A program made the translations under genes and the position numbers. The notes under the pieces are model-generated. The model was given only the letters and a program-made list of their open reading frames with translations, was not told the origin of the DNA and did no database searches. A DNA stretch of 64,000 bases from Euglena gracilis (taxonomy: Eukaryota > Euglenida > Euglenophyceae > Euglenales). The stretch covers positions 15,209,805-15,273,804 of the forward strand of contig CP154954.1 in the NCBI GenBank assembly GCA_039621445.1. The letters are read 5' to 3'. This document shows, piece after piece, positions 37,199 through 49,525 of this stretch (position 1 is the first letter of the stretch; the number at the start of each line of letters is the position of its first letter).

Positions 37199-40100
37199 TA
37201 TATATTATATTATATTATTATTATATTATATTATATTATATTATATTATATTCTATAGGATATATATATATTATATTATATTATATATTATATTATATAT
37301 GATATGACATATGATATATGATATGATATATGATATATGATATGATATGATATATGATATATGATATGATATATGATATATGATATGATATGATATGATA
37401 TGATATGATATGATATGATATGATATGATATGATATGATATGATATGATGTGATATGATATGATATGATATGATATGATATTATGATATGATATGATATG
37501 ATATGATATGATAGGATATGATATGATAGATATGAGATTGATATGATGTATGTTGATATGATATGTGATATGAGATGATGTGATATGATTGAGATATGAG
37601 GATATGATATGATGATAGGAGATGATATGATATGATATGAGATGATGATGATAGATATCATATGATATCATATATGATATGATATGAGATAAATGAGATG
37701 AGCAGAAGATATGATATGAGAAGAGGATATTGATTATGAAGACGAGAGATATATGATAGAGATGATATGAGGATAGGGAGATGATGATAGAGGAGAGGAT
37801 ACGGGAGGATATGATATGATATGATATGGATATATATATTATGATTATATGATGATATAGATGATTTATGTATATGATAGGAGATGAGATATATGATATG
37901 ATATGAGATATGATATATGTAGAGGATATGAGATATATGATATATTATGATATGTATGATATGATATATATATTATATATATTCTATTATGATATGATAT
38001 GATATGATATGATATGAGATGATGATATATGAGATGATGAGATATTATGATATATGATATTATATATTATATGATATTATATTTTATATATTATATTATG
38101 ATTGATATTATATTATATTAGATTGATATTATCTTATATGATTGATATATATGATGATATGATATGATATGATATGATATTAAATGATATGCTAGGATAT
38201 AATATGATATTATGTGATATGATATGATATGATAGGATATGATATGGTATGATATAATATGATAAGATATGATATTATATGATATGATATGTGATGTGAT
38301 ATGATATGATGATATATGATATGATATGAGAGGATATGATATGATATGATATGATATGATATGATATGATATGATATGATTGAGATATGAGATATGATAT
38401 GTGATTGATATGATATGATGTGATATGATATGATGATATGATGATATGATATGATATGATATGATATGATATGAGATGAGATGATATGATATGATATGAT
38501 ATGATATGATGATATGAGATGATATGATATGAGATGATATGATATGATATGATATGATATGATATGATATGATAGAGATGATAGGATATGATATGATAGA
38601 TGATATGATATGATTATGATATGATATAATATATGATATATGATATATTGATATATATATGATAGATATATGAGGATACGAGATATATGATATATATTAT
38701 GATATGATATGATTAGATATATGATATGATATATATATGATTATAGAGATATATATATGATATAATATTATATATATGATGATATAGATATGATATGATA
38801 TGATAGATATGATAATATTATATGATATTTTATATGATTAGAGGATATGATATGAGATATTATGATATGATATGATATGATATGATATGATGATATTTAT
38901 GATTTATGATATATATGATTATATGATATGATTTGATATGATATTATATGATTATATTATATTGATATGATTATATATGATATGATTATGATATGATATA
39001 ATTAGATATGATATGATATTAGATTATATATATTATATTATATATATGATTATGATATTGATATGATATGATATATATGATATGATATGGATTATGATAT
39101 GATTATGTATGATTATGATATATTGATATTATATTGATATGATATGATTATGATCTGATATGATATGATATGATATGATATGATATGATATGATATGATA
39201 TGATATGATATGATTTATGATATGATATGATATGATATGATATGATATGATATGATATGATATGATATGATATGATATGATATGATGATGTGATATGATA
39301 TGATGAGATGATATGATGTGATATGATATGATATGATATGATATGATATGATGTGATTGATATATGATATGATATGATATGATTATGATATGATATGATG
39401 TTGATATGATATGATATGATATGAGATGATAGATGATATGATATGATATGATATGATATGATATGATATGATATGATATGATATGATATGATATGATATG
39501 AGAGGAGATATGATATGATATGATATGATATGATATGAGATGATATGATATGATATGATATGATATGATATGAGATGATATGATATGATATGATATGATA
39601 GGATATATGATATGATATGATGTTGATGATTTTATGATATGTGATATGATATGAGATATAATATATGATATGATATGAGATAGATATATGATTATGATAT
39701 GATTATTATAGATATGATTAGATTATGATATATATATGATATGATTATGATATTAGATATGTATATGATATGGTATGATGATAATATGATAGATGATATG
39801 AATGATTGATATATATGATATGATATTATATTATATATGATATATATTATATGATATGAGAGATGATATGATATGATATATATTATATAGAGATTATATT
39901 ATGATATTATATGATTTATGATATTATTTTATATTATATATAGTATATGATATTATATTATGATCTATTATATATGATATGATATGATATGATATGATAT
40001 GATATGATATGATATGATATGATATGATATGATATGATATGATATGATATGATATGATATGATATGATATATGATATGATATGATATATGATATGATATG

Positions 40101-40870
40101 ATATATGATATGATATGATATATGATATGATATGATATATGATATGATATGATATGATTATGAGATGATATGAGAGACGATGAGAGGAGATGAGGATATG
40201 ATATGATATGAGATGAGATGATAGGATATGAGGGAGATGAGACGATGAGAGGGAGATGATATGAGAGGATATGAGATGATAGAGGAGGAGAATATGATAT
40301 GATAGGAGAGAGTGAGAGATAGAGATATGAGCAGATATGAGAGGATATGAGATAGGGAGATACGATATGAGATATGAGGATAGAGATATGAGAGGATTGA
40401 TATGATAGATTATGATATAGGATATGATAGATGGATATGAGAGAGATAATATGATATGATATGATTATATTATGATATATATTATTATATTAATATATAG
40501 ATATGATTATGATTATAGATAGGATATGATATGATATGATATGATATGATATGATATGTTATATGATATGATATGATATGATATATTATGATTATATTAT
40601 ATATATGATAGATATGATAATATATTATATGATATATTATATTATATATTATATTATGATATGTTATGATATGATATTATATGATATGATATTATATTAT
40701 ATGATATGATATTATATTATATGATATGTTATTTTATGATATGATATGATATGATATGATATGATATGATATGATATGATATGATATGATATGATATGAT
40801 ATGATATGATATGATATGATATGATATGATATGATATGATATGATATGATATGATATGATATGTCTGATA
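37199..40870 (+). repeat. (GATAT)n pentanucleotide satellite with (TTATA)n segments
   Basis: About 3.6 kb of ATATG/GATAT pentamers, opened by a short (TTATA)n stretch (37199-37320) and interrupted by TTATA-rich segments near 38060-38140, 38800-39060, 39640-39960 and 40460-40730, and by a GAGAG-rich patch near 40170-40400. Frames of Ser-Tyr-His-Ile across it are artefacts. Confidence 0.95.
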
Positions 40871-41400
40871 TGATATGATATGAGGAGAGGATGAGATGAG
40901 ATGAGGAGGGAGGGAGAGGAGGGATATGAGGATGAGAGGGGGATGTAGGAGAGATAGAGAGAGAGGAGAGGAGAGATAGGAGATGAGAGGAGAGGAGAGG
41001 AGAGGAGAGGAGAGGAGAGGAGAGGAAGAGAGGAGAGGATAGGAGAGGAGAGGAGAGGAGAGAGGAGAGAAGGAGAGGAGAGGAGGAGGGGAGAGAGGAG
41101 AGGAGAGAGAGGAGAGGAGACAGAGCAGAGCAGAGAGACAGGCATAGCAGATCAGAGCAGCAGAGCAGACAGAGGATAGGAGAGGAGAGGGGAGGAGAGG
41201 ATATTAGGAGACGAGAGGAGAGAGCGGAGAGAGGAGAGAGGGAGGGAGGGAGGAGAGGAGAGGAGGAGAGGAGAGGAGGAGGAGGAGAGGGAGTAGAGGA
41301 GAGGAGAGGAGAGAGAGAGGAGAGGAGAGGAGGAGAGAGGAGATTAGAGGAGATATTATAGGGAGAGAGAGAGAGAGAGGAGATAGGATAGATAGAGAGA
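40871..41400 (+). repeat. Second (GGAGA)n purine tract
   Basis: Returns to GGAGA/GAGAG pentamers after the GATAT block, with a short CAGAGCAG interruption at 41118-41170. Confidence 0.93.
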
Positions 41401-41636
41401 GGAGAGATTATATAAGATATTAGGAGAGAGATTATATATAGGAGATATATATATTATATAGATATTATATATATATTAGAGTATAGATATATAGTATTAT
41501 ATTATAGATATTATATTATAGTATTATATTCTATTAATTAGATTATATATATTATATTATATTATTATTATATTATATTATAGTATATTATATTATAGTA
41601 TATTATATTACATCATATTATACTATATTCGGCATT
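41401..41636 (+). repeat. (TATTA)n tract closing the satellite block
   Basis: AT-rich pentamers (TATAT, TATTA) matching those at 37199-37320. Unique sequence begins at about 41637. Confidence 0.9.
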
Positions 41637-41691
41637 CTGGGATTCCAGTGTCCAGGCCAGGTCTTATTATCCAACCACATTGCCAGGGGAG

Positions 41692-42047
41692 GGATGGCAC
41701 GCGAGGTGGCAGATGGGGGAGGCGGTGCCGCGGCCAGTCGTGAGCAACCAGAGAATGAGACGTGGGACTTGCAGTTGCAATGCATGCGCCGTTTGTGTGA
41801 TAAATTGGCCCAACAGCGTACCAGCGAACCCAAATGCCACCCAACGAGAGGTGATGCATGGAAGGGGATCCAAGCGAGGCACCAAAGGTCGCCCAATTTA
41901 CTTATGATAGCCCACCCACCAAATAATAACCCCAACGAACCCCCTGCTGTGGCTGTGAGTAACGTACTAATCTCACTTCTGTGCAAAGCATATGGAGCTC
42001 AAAATCATGCGAATTCTTTCAAACCAGAAGAGCGCAGAAATGTGTGA
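41692..42047 (+). CDS. Unrecognised 117-codon open frame
   Basis: ATG-initiated frame with a hydrophilic, partly helical sequence (REQPENETWDLQLQCMRRLC, DKLAQQRTSEPKCHPTRGD) and a Pro/Asn-rich part (AHPPNNNPNEPPAVAV). No family is recognised. It lies in unique DNA just right of the satellite block. A small gene, an exon or a transposon remnant are all possible. Confidence 0.25.
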
Positions 42048-42259
42048 TGGTTTATTTAACTTCAATAAGGCATCTTTTAATTCCATTGGGAACCTGTTTC
42101 TGACACTGATCTGAACGCCTACCCCCTTGTCCAGCGACTGCTAATCTTCATCTCTGACCGGGGGTTACGAAAACAGCCCCGGTTGTCGCCGACCAGGGTG
42201 AGGTGGTCGTTAGACTGGGGGGGGGGGGGACCCATGGGGCAGACCCCAGGTCGGCTAAA

Positions 42260-42440
42260 AATAGAGCCTGTGGGGTTTATAGCCATTTTTGGCTGTTTCT
42301 GGTGGGTTTTGGCCGTTTTCTTTAGGCCGTTTGGCAACTTTTTTTGGCCACTCTTGGCGATTTTGGTCACTTTGGGCCATTTTGGCCAATTTTAGTTATT
42401 TATATTATTTTTCACCATTTTTAGCCATGTTTGGGCAACA
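42260..42440. repeat. TTTTGGCCACTTTTGG-word region
   Basis: Irregular repeats of about 11 bp (TTTTGGCCACT, TTTGGGCCATT, TTTTGGCCAAT). The same words recur at 52560-52750 and 62425-62640. Confidence 0.55.
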
Positions 42441-42599
42441 TTTAGCAAGTTTCTGCCGTTTGTCGCAATCTTGAACAATGAAATCAAATCATTTTACGTA
42501 ATTTCTAACCAATAATAGCTGCACCGACCCACCCACCCATCCACCCACACCCACACCCACACCCACACACACGCACACACGCACACACACCATACAATT

Positions 42600-42935
42600 G
42601 CTTACCGACCCCCGGGGGGGGGGGGAGGGGGGGTCACTCCACTTTTTTAAAAACCAGTCAGTCACTCATTTTCAAAAAACCAGCCATTCACTAACCCCCC
42701 CAGGGGGGGTGGGGGTCGGCCACTCAGAAAAACGGCCACTTTCCAGTCACTTTAGGCCATTTTAGGCCCAAAAAAATTTTCCGGCGCCTTCGGCGCCGGG
42801 GTCACTCAAGCCACTTTTGCCCACTCCTGGCCGACCCCCCCGGGGGGGGGGGGGGGGGGGGGCCGGGCCAAAAACCAGTCAGTCACTCTGAAAAAAACCA
42901 GTCACCCACCCCCTGGGGGGGGGGGGTCGGTCAGT
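42600..42935. repeat. C/G-run hairpin repeats with CCAGTCAGTCACTC spacers
   Basis: Three blocks of C run plus G run (the longest G run is about 20, at 42842-42862) linked by AAAACCAGTCAGTCACTC-like spacers. A perfect hairpin CCGGCGCCTTCGGCGCCGG (TTCG loop) lies at 42781-42799. Confidence 0.75.
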
Positions 42936-42956
42936 GCTTAAGCAATTGCCTGACAC

Positions 42957-43121
<165 letters not shown>

Positions 43122-43159
43122 AACGCGGTTTCCGGGACTCCCATTGAATCCGAACGTTG

Positions 43160-43345
43160 TGCAGCACAAGAAGGAAGGAGGCTGCGCCGGACACCTGACC
43201 AGAGATGGGTTGGGGATGGTTTGGCTGTGCACTTGAAGGATTGCAGGAGGGGCTGGGCGGGCGTGAAGGTATGGGCCGAGTCGTCTTCCAGGGTGAAGGG
43301 GGGGGGCGGTTCAGGCGCAGGATGGGCGGCTTGCTGTGAAGTTCT
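43160..43345 (-). CDS. Weak exon candidate (minus strand)
   Basis: GC-richer stretch with minus-strand frames such as FTLEDDSAHTFTPAQPLLQS, or in another frame ASFLLVLHNVRIQWESRK. Which frame is real, if any, cannot be decided. It lies downstream of the better exon candidates on the same strand. Confidence 0.15.
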
Positions 43346-43419
43346 GGCAGCCTCAATGTTGAGGGAAGACACCCTGGGTCTTACCCAAATTCTGTCCCTC
43401 ACCGGGTTCTGACCCACTT

Positions 43420-44320
43420 TGGGCAAGGGATTCGATCGAGGAGTGGTCAATGATCAGGAGCCCCCCCCAAATGGAAATCGCAGAGAAGTACATGGAATTC
43501 GCTGTCAACAGCTTGGGGGTGGTCACCCTACCTCCGAGTGCTGCTTTGGACCAGACCACCTCACACACCAGGCCAGGTATTAGACGAAGGGGGTGAGTGC
43601 CAGGCATGAGACCAAGAAAAGACCCTTCCCCCCTCCATGTCCAACGATCGGTAACCTCTGTCGACATAGGGTTATGACCAAGAAGGTGTCCTCCGACTGC
43701 GGGGGGGGGGGGCAGTTGGACAAGGGGTCAACAAAAAAGTTTGCGGGTGCGGGGGACCCTACCCCCCCCCAAAAAAGGCCAAGTTGCTTTCCCTCTTTCG
43801 CTTAGCGCCGTAAATTTTGGGCCATTTTGACAAATCCTTGCTCAAAAAGTGCCAAAAATGGCAATTTGACCAATTTTGGGCTGATTTTGGGCACAAACGT
43901 TTTCGGGCTGGCGCTTTGCGCCAGGACCAAAATTTGGTAAAAATTTTGGAGGTTTTGGCCATACCACCGAAAAGGTGTCCTCTGACTGGGGGGTGGTTGT
44001 TGGACACAGGGGAGTCGTTGGACGTAGGGGGAGGGGTAAGCTGAGAAAAGAAGACAAAATTGATGTGGCCATGAAAATAATTTTTGCCGAACTTCAAATT
44101 ATAAAAATCTAATATGTAAAAAAATTCACCATTTTGGCAATGTCTCATATGAAACTCTTGTGACGCAACATCGCTGTTGCGGTTCAGGAAGTACAGGTGG
44201 GCTGAAGCTGAATCGACCCAACCCTTTTTTGCCCATACAACATGTGTGAGCTGGGCAACGCCACGCATCAAGGCAGGGGCAAGGGCAACGTGCAAAAGGA
44301 CGGTGTCTCGTTGGTGCTGT
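43420..44320. other. Intron-like DNA with interspersed GTGTCCTC..GGGG repeats
   Basis: Two copies of a GTGTCCTCCGACTGCGGGG-like block (43687, 43975), with related sequence at 42185 and 61928. A perfect hairpin CTGGCGC-TTT-GCGCCAG lies at 43908-43924. No coding sequence is supported. Confidence 0.4.
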
Positions 44321-44323
44321 CAC

Positions 44324-44413
44324 GGGGGCGGGGTTTGAAGCCGCGTCGCCGGCATGGGACACAAGGCGGAGACGCGGTCAGCAGCGGCGTTCCACAGGGA
44401 CGTTCGGGGAGCC
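44324..44413 (-). CDS. Exon candidate M, possible dynein heavy-chain tail
   Basis: Minus-strand exon bounded by CAG before 44413 and GTGACA after 44324. It begins with one base that completes an Arg codon left open by exon L (45054-45115), then reads APRTSLWNAAADRVSALCPM. Axonemal dynein heavy chains have, after a helix like that of exon L, a GP..E...W..R...LS.L motif. The resemblance is faint but in the right order and spacing. Third positions are mostly G/C. The identity is a suggestion from memory of the family pattern; no alignment was run. Confidence 0.4.
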
Positions 44414-44439
44414 CTGGTCGTCGGCCGGGTTAATGCCAT

Positions 44440-45050
44440 AGATTGACTTAGGGACCCCTCAAGGGCCCCACTTTCCTCTGGGCCCAAACCCACCCACTCA
44501 CTCTTTTTTTTGGAAACACCCCCACGATCAACGGGGGGGGGGTTCGAACAAACCCCCACCCACCCTCTCCGCAATATATCAAAGTCCGCCGAAAAGCCTG
44601 GATTTTCCCATCCCAGCCTGCTGCTGGGCCATCTGCCTCTGACATTGGTGTAACCACCCCGGGGGGCCCGGTGAGGAAGGGTTACGGAAGGAGGAGGCTC
44701 CATAGGAGGAGGCTCCATAGGAAGAGGCTCCTGGAACCACCTGAAACATATTTTTAACTATGAAACTGAAACAAAAAAACACTTATTTTCAACTAATTTC
44801 AACTCCGTTTTGTTGCCGATGCCCTTTTGTATGCAATGTTCTCAGGGCCCTAAAAAATAAGGCTCGAGAGCCACCTCGAATGTTGTTCGAGGTGGTTCGA
44901 GGAGGCTGGTTCGAAAATAAGCCCTCCTTAAGCTCCATAGGCTTAAAGCGTTCAAGCTCCAGCCTGCTCCCACGATAACCCCCCTGTCCGGTGGTCCAAA
45001 CCTGCCCATCCACCCCCCCCCCCCGTGGGGGGGCGCACCAGGGGGAAGGG
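44440..45050. other. Intron between exon candidates L and M
   Basis: About 640 bp with a 15-bp triplication (GGAGGCTCCATAGGA type, 44690-44735) and C/G runs at 44535 and 45012-45030. No gene content. Confidence 0.35.
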
Positions 45051-45053
45051 AAC

Positions 45054-45115
45054 CTATGGGTGGAGCGCAGCGTCGCCATCATGGTGGCGTGCCAGTCTGT
45101 GACACAGTTCTCCAG
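45054..45115 (-). CDS. Exon candidate L, possible dynein heavy-chain tail
   Basis: A 62-bp minus-strand exon. The acceptor CTCTGCTGCGACAG has a pyrimidine-rich lead and the donor is TAG|GTTCCC. It reads LENCVTDWHATMMATLRSTH and leaves two bases that join in frame with exon M. Its start phase (0) matches the end of exon K. The frame is also open upstream to about 45195 (VDDAMLAFYVDGSPIALPSP), with good codon character but no AG acceptor, so the exon may be longer. LEN...W is typical of the start of the dynein N1 tail region. Confidence 0.45.
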
Positions 45116-45330
45116 CTGTCGCAGCAGAGGTGGCGACGGGAGGGCGATGGGAGAGCCATCCACATAGAAGGCCAACATCGCGTCGTCAACGTGTGCACAA
45201 CCATGCACAGACGTTCACACGCACGCAGGCACGAACGCACGCATGCGCCAACACACACACACACACACACACACGCGCGCACACACACACCACACACACA
45301 TACTGCTTTTGGAGAATTGCTGGAAAGAGA
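45116..45330. repeat. Short (CA)n and GCAC repeats
   Basis: CACGCACG-type repeats at 45210-45245 and (CA)n at 45252-45300, in the putative intron upstream of exon L. Confidence 0.8.
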
Positions 45331-45494
45331 AGTCAGAAATCCCCCCCAAAAAAACGTCCCGACAACGGTCTCCAACAACACATACACAAATCGAACCATT
45401 TTTCGTTTTCCTTCCCCGTCATTTGTTGCAATAGGACCCTTGGATGTCGACTCCCGCTCTCCAAAGCAAGAAATGGACATCAGCCAGACAAAAA

Positions 45495-45710
45495 ATGGTT
45501 GGTGTGCTGACACCAGGAAGGGTCAACGCCTCAGCAGGCTTCTTTTACCCCGCCCTGCCTGCACATAGCACCCACCCCCTCTTTGCACTTCCCTACGTAG
45601 ATGGTTGGTGTGCTGACAACCAGGAAGGGGTCAACGCCTCAGCAGGCTTCTTTTACCCCGCCCTGCCTGCACATAGCACCCACCCCCTCTTGCACACTTC
45701 CCTACTAGAA
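45495..45710. repeat. 106-bp tandem duplication
   Basis: Two copies beginning ATGGTTGGTGTGCTGACA at 45495 and 45601, with only small indels between them, inside the putative intron between exons K and L. Confidence 0.92.
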
Positions 45711-45761
45711 GCCTCCACCTCAGAGGGTGGCCACAACGGGCGTTGGGTTTTTCCAGTTCAC

Positions 45762-45917
45762 CTCCACATCCCCCATCTCCACCGCCGTCCCGGGCGAGGC
45801 ATCCATCCGGGCGGGGGAGCCCATCATTTGGCGGCGCAGCATGGAGCCCTTCCGCATGAACGGCGGGATGAGCTTCTCCCGCCACTCCGCGTCCTTCTCC
45901 AGGTCTGCCGCAGGGCT
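45762..45917 (-). CDS. Exon candidate K of the long minus-strand gene
   Basis: Exactly 52 codons between an acceptor (GTGGCGCGCCAG) and a donor (GAG|GTGAAC), phase 0 at both ends. It reads [20 protein letters not shown], then [18 protein letters not shown] and [14 protein letters not shown]. Third positions are very G/C-rich, unlike the surrounding DNA. It sits upstream of exon L in transcript order. It has no recognised domain by itself. This is the best-delimited exon in the region. Confidence 0.5.
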
Positions 45918-46018
45918 CTGGCGCGCCACCCGAAAAAATTTGACATTCAGTTCATGCACACCATTGGCCCCGGGAAAATAGCCCATCATTCCAAAATCAG
46001 AAGAGAGAAGGCGGTGCG

Positions 46019-46022
46019 CTAC

Positions 46023-46070
<48 letters not shown>

Positions 46071-46147
46071 CCATGCATACGCATCACACACGCACGAGCG
46101 CGCACAAATACAAGCACTCCTGTATGTGCCGACACACACACACACAT

Positions 46148-46197
<50 letters not shown>

Positions 46198-46200
46198 GCA
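46019..46200. repeat. Two (CA)n microsatellites
   Basis: (CA)n at 46021-46069 and 46131-46196, separated by mixed CGCACGAGCGCG-type sequence. Confidence 0.95.
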
Positions 46201-46620
46201 CCCCCCCCCCTAAACACTTAAACCCCCCCCACTTATAAACCCCCCCCCACTTACTACCCCCCCCCCCACTTACTGACCCCCCCCCTCGGGCCGACCAACC
46301 AAACCGGGACTTATAAACCTCCCCCTTCGGGGAAGAAAAATGAAAGCCGCCGGGGACGATTTTTTCGGCCGCAAACCACCCAAAAACTGATTTTTGGCCC
46401 TTTTTTGAGATCGACCATCATCAAAAATGCCATTTTTGACCAAATTTTCCAAAAAATTGCCATTTTGGGGGGTTTCGGGGTCATTTTGGGGGTTCGGATT
46501 TTCACCAACAATTCCGGGACTTATAAACCCCCCCCCCCACTTACTAACCCCCCCCCTTCGGCCGACCAACCAAACCGGATCCTACTAACCCCGGGGGGTT
46601 TATAAGTGGGGGGGGGGGGG
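46201..46620. repeat. C-run repeats with ACTTATAAAC spacers
   Basis: CCCCCCCCACTTATAAACC and CCCCCCACTTACTAACC blocks repeat on both sides of a T/C-rich stretch (46330-46500). The second half partly mirrors the first, with CGGCCGACCAACCAAACCGG at 46290 and 46559, ending in a G run at 46608-46620. Confidence 0.7.
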
Positions 46621-46811
46621 TTACCCCCATGCGCACATGCCCCCCACATGCACGCACACATACACACACCTACGCACACACACACACACATATACACACA
46701 GAGAGAGGAGAGAGAGAGACACGCCCGTACACGCACGCACACGTGTGCGCATACTGGCGCGCGCGCACACACACAGGCATACACCACATACACATAACAT
46801 ATCTTGGGCAG

Positions 46812-46905
46812 TGCTGAATCAGGGCAGAAGCCTGGCCCTGTGGCTCTCCAGTGGCGCGGCGGTGGCGGGGGTTGCTGGGGCTGCAGGCAGCCGCTTGCTC
46901 GGCAA
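46812..46905 (-). CDS. Exon candidate J (minus strand)
   Basis: After an acceptor-like GGCTGCCTGCAG, the frame SPSNPRHRRATGEPQGQASA, then LIQHCPR, is open with G/C-rich third positions. No donor was fixed. Low-complexity, basic sequence. Function unknown; linked to exons H to M only by strand and composition. Confidence 0.25.
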
Positions 46906-47065
46906 ACGAAAGGAGCAAACCGACGATCGGAATTGGTTGGGGATAATGTTTTTTGGGGTACCCACCCACCTGGAGGTCCAATACAGCCCTCCCCCAACTG
47001 CTGGGCAGGCACTGGTAAAGCAGCCCTTTGCCGAACCCGTGACAGAGCCTGTTGGGCTGCGAAGA

Positions 47066-47375
47066 AAGGACCGGAAAAGATCAGTAAGAATCGGGGGGGG
47101 GGGGTGCTAAATTATCCAAATATGGGTTAGAAACGGGTGGGGGTGTTGAGACAAGAGGAAAAGTTTAAATGCTACAAAACCTGGCGTTTCGCGCCAACGA
47201 GGAAAAATTCCCCTCATTTTGGAGGTCAATTGCTGGGCGTGCAGAGATGTTCAGAAGTCTCCAAATTTTCAAAATTTCGAGAACTTTCGCTCAAAAATGC
47301 ACACAAAATAAGCGTCTCGGAGAAGATGACGTTTAAAAAGATGTGTAAGAACCGGATGGCGGTGCTCGGACAAGG
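47066..47375 (+). repeat. Interspersed repeat of about 330 bp, copy 1
   Basis: Shares order and sequence with 50634-50984: ACCGGAAAAGAT..GTAAGAA, a G run, GGTGCT..., a TTCGCGCC hairpin, AAAATTCCCCTCATTTTGGA then GGTC, AAAAATGCACACAAAATAA and a terminal AAAGATGTGTAAGAACCGG. The ends of the unit resemble each other as direct repeats. No coding capacity. Confidence 0.75.
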
Positions 47376-47939
47376 ATGGTTGGACGAAGTGGGGGGAGGG
47401 GAGGAAGGGTCTGGTCTGGTCCACCTCCCCCCACCTCTGGGTTGCACTCGGCCCAAGATAGAGGTAGAGGTGGATGTGGAGGTCACCCGCCCACCACCCA
47501 CCCACATCTTTAATTAAGAAAAACTTTGGTTGAGAACACGGGGGTATTCCGTGCTGTTTGTCATTTTGGGGGGTGAGTTACCGCATGAGGAGCTTCACAC
47601 ACCCCCTGTCCAAGCACCAGAAAATACAGAAGTTCAGGGGTGACAAAATCCTCTGTGAGCAATTTGTGGCAATTGGCCACAAAAAAAAACCAATAAAAAT
47701 GACAAAAAAAATGACGAAAAACTTCGCTTGAGGGGGAAATGGTCGAAAATGCAGGATTTTTTAGAAGTCGAAAGTATTTCCCCCACAAAAAAATTTTTTC
47801 ACGGGGAAAAAATGGGGAAAATACAGAAATATGTTGATCTCGGGAAACGAAAACAGACCACAAAAGCATGCCAGCGATGGTACCAACTCCCATACATGGC
47901 TCATAACCTCGGGGGAAGGGGGGCGAAGTGCACAATGCG

Positions 47940-48255
47940 GCACAGCGAGGGGTTGACGCTCGGGGCTGGGCGGGGTGCTGGGACGGGGGTTTGGGGCTGA
48001 GGACGGGGGACCGCTTCAGAGGGGAGGGGGAGAACGGGGGCAGGGCGGCGGGCGGGCGGGTGGAGAAGGAAGCTGGAGGGAGCTATTCCCGAGAAGCGAC
48101 TCAAGGAGCCGGCGGAAGGGCCGCGCCACAAAAGCTGCTGCTTGGCAGCAACAACAACAACAACAGCAGCAGCAGCAGCAACAACGACGACGACGACGAC
48201 GACGACAACAACAACAGCAACAGCAACAGCAGCAGCAGCAGTAGCAGCAGCAGAA
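47940..48255. repeat. GC-rich stretch and (CAA/CAG/ACG)n trinucleotide repeat
   Basis: A trinucleotide tract (CAA, CAG, ACG, TAG units) covers 48148-48255. To its left, 47945-48130 is GC-rich, with a minus-strand frame containing SLSRFSGIAPSSFLLHPPAR that could be an exon, continuing into poly-Val/Ala across the repeat. Uncertain. Confidence 0.5.
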
Positions 48256-48295
48256 ACATTGCACACATGGCAGCGCAACAACACTTGTATATGCA

Positions 48296-48475
48296 TAACC
48301 CCCCCAAAAAATAAGACCCCCCCCAAAATAAGACTCCCCCCCAAAAAATAAGACCCCCCCTGGGCCGACCGAGCAAAAATCCAAAAATAAGACCCCCCAA
48401 AAAATGACACCCCCCCCTGGAGGTTTCCAGCAACGGACCCAAAAATAAGACCCGGGTCTTATTTTTTTGGGGGGG
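48296..48475. repeat. ATAAGACCCCCCC repeats
   Basis: Seven or so copies of AAAAATAAGACCCCCCC with variable C-run length, closed by a G-rich inverse, TCTTATTTTTTTGGGGGGG. Confidence 0.85.
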
Positions 48476-48819
48476 TACATTTAAATAAACTCACCCTCAC
48501 TGAACCACCCGGGGGGTCATGGCGTCCTGTTTGGCGGTCGTTTTGGTGGCCAGGGAGGATGTAAGTTGAGGTTTAGTGTGTAACCAAAAATGCCCCTTAT
48601 TTTGCATCATGGGTGTGAAAGATGGTATTTTGCGCAGGTTAACGGTTTTTTACCAAAAATCTTAGAGGTTGGCAGGCCCACCACACCTGTTTTTTCGACA
48701 CACCGTGCAATTTTTGGTGCATTTTGTCTCTTTTTTCTTCATCATTTTCTTCCCTCTAGGGGTATGCCACAGCTTGGTGGTTGGCCCCAAGGTTATAAGT
48801 GGGGGGCGGGGGGGCGGGT

Positions 48820-49000
48820 TTGCACAGTATGTAGTATGTAGTATGTAGTATGTATGCATTTACACATGCATGGACATAACATACCTACATATATATACAT
48901 ACATATGCATACATGTATGCATACTACACACAGACACATATTCATACAATGTATATACGTGCACACACACACGTACATGTATATATCAATATACCCAGGT
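48820..49000. repeat. ATGTAGT and ACATACAT short repeats
   Basis: GTATGTA units at 48828-48855 and CATACATA/CACACACA microsatellite-like sequence to 48975. Frames across it are artefacts. Confidence 0.7.
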
Positions 49001-49525
49001 AAATTATGCGACCCGCGGGTCGTGCAGTTGTACCAGGAAGAGGGGGTAGTGTGGTGGGACCCGGGTCCGACCTTCAGAAAAAGTTGGGGTCATTGATTGG
49101 GATGAGGTTAGGGTTACAACTGGCTTCCTGTGGGGTCCAATTTTTAGGAATTTAGGCAGAAGTTGGGCCGAATTTCAAACCAAGTTAGGGAGAATTTAGG
49201 CCAAATTCGAGGCAAATGGGTGGCCTGAAAATCTTCCCAAAATGGGACCTAACCTGACCTTTCCCTAAATATGGCCAATTTTCGGCACGCCAATCCCAAC
49301 TCTGACCCTCTGCTTAAAGTTAAGTGTGAACTCTTTCCGAATCCGCCAACAATTGCCTGAAAACTGCGTCTTTCCCCGGCGCCGCCGGACCGAAAAGTCG
49401 AATAATGGACCCGGGTCCCACCTGCCGGTCGCATAGTTGTACAACTTCGTTATGCTATAGTCAGCATAACTTCAGCAGGTCCAATCTTTGAACCTTTTTC
49501 TAAATAAACTTATTGCATTGTGTAC

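Noticed and set aside
36584-37258. Long Arg/Glu open frame
   Set aside because: It is the translation of a (GGAGA)n tract; no codon choice or start supports a gene.
37288-41145. Ser-Tyr-His-Ile and Ser-Leu repeat frames on the minus strand
   Set aside because: Products of (GATAT)n and (GGAGA)n satellites.
45056-45568. 170-codon plus-strand frame across exon candidate L and a CA repeat
   Set aside because: Contains a long His-Thr repeat and no domain; the minus-strand reading has matching splice sites and phase.
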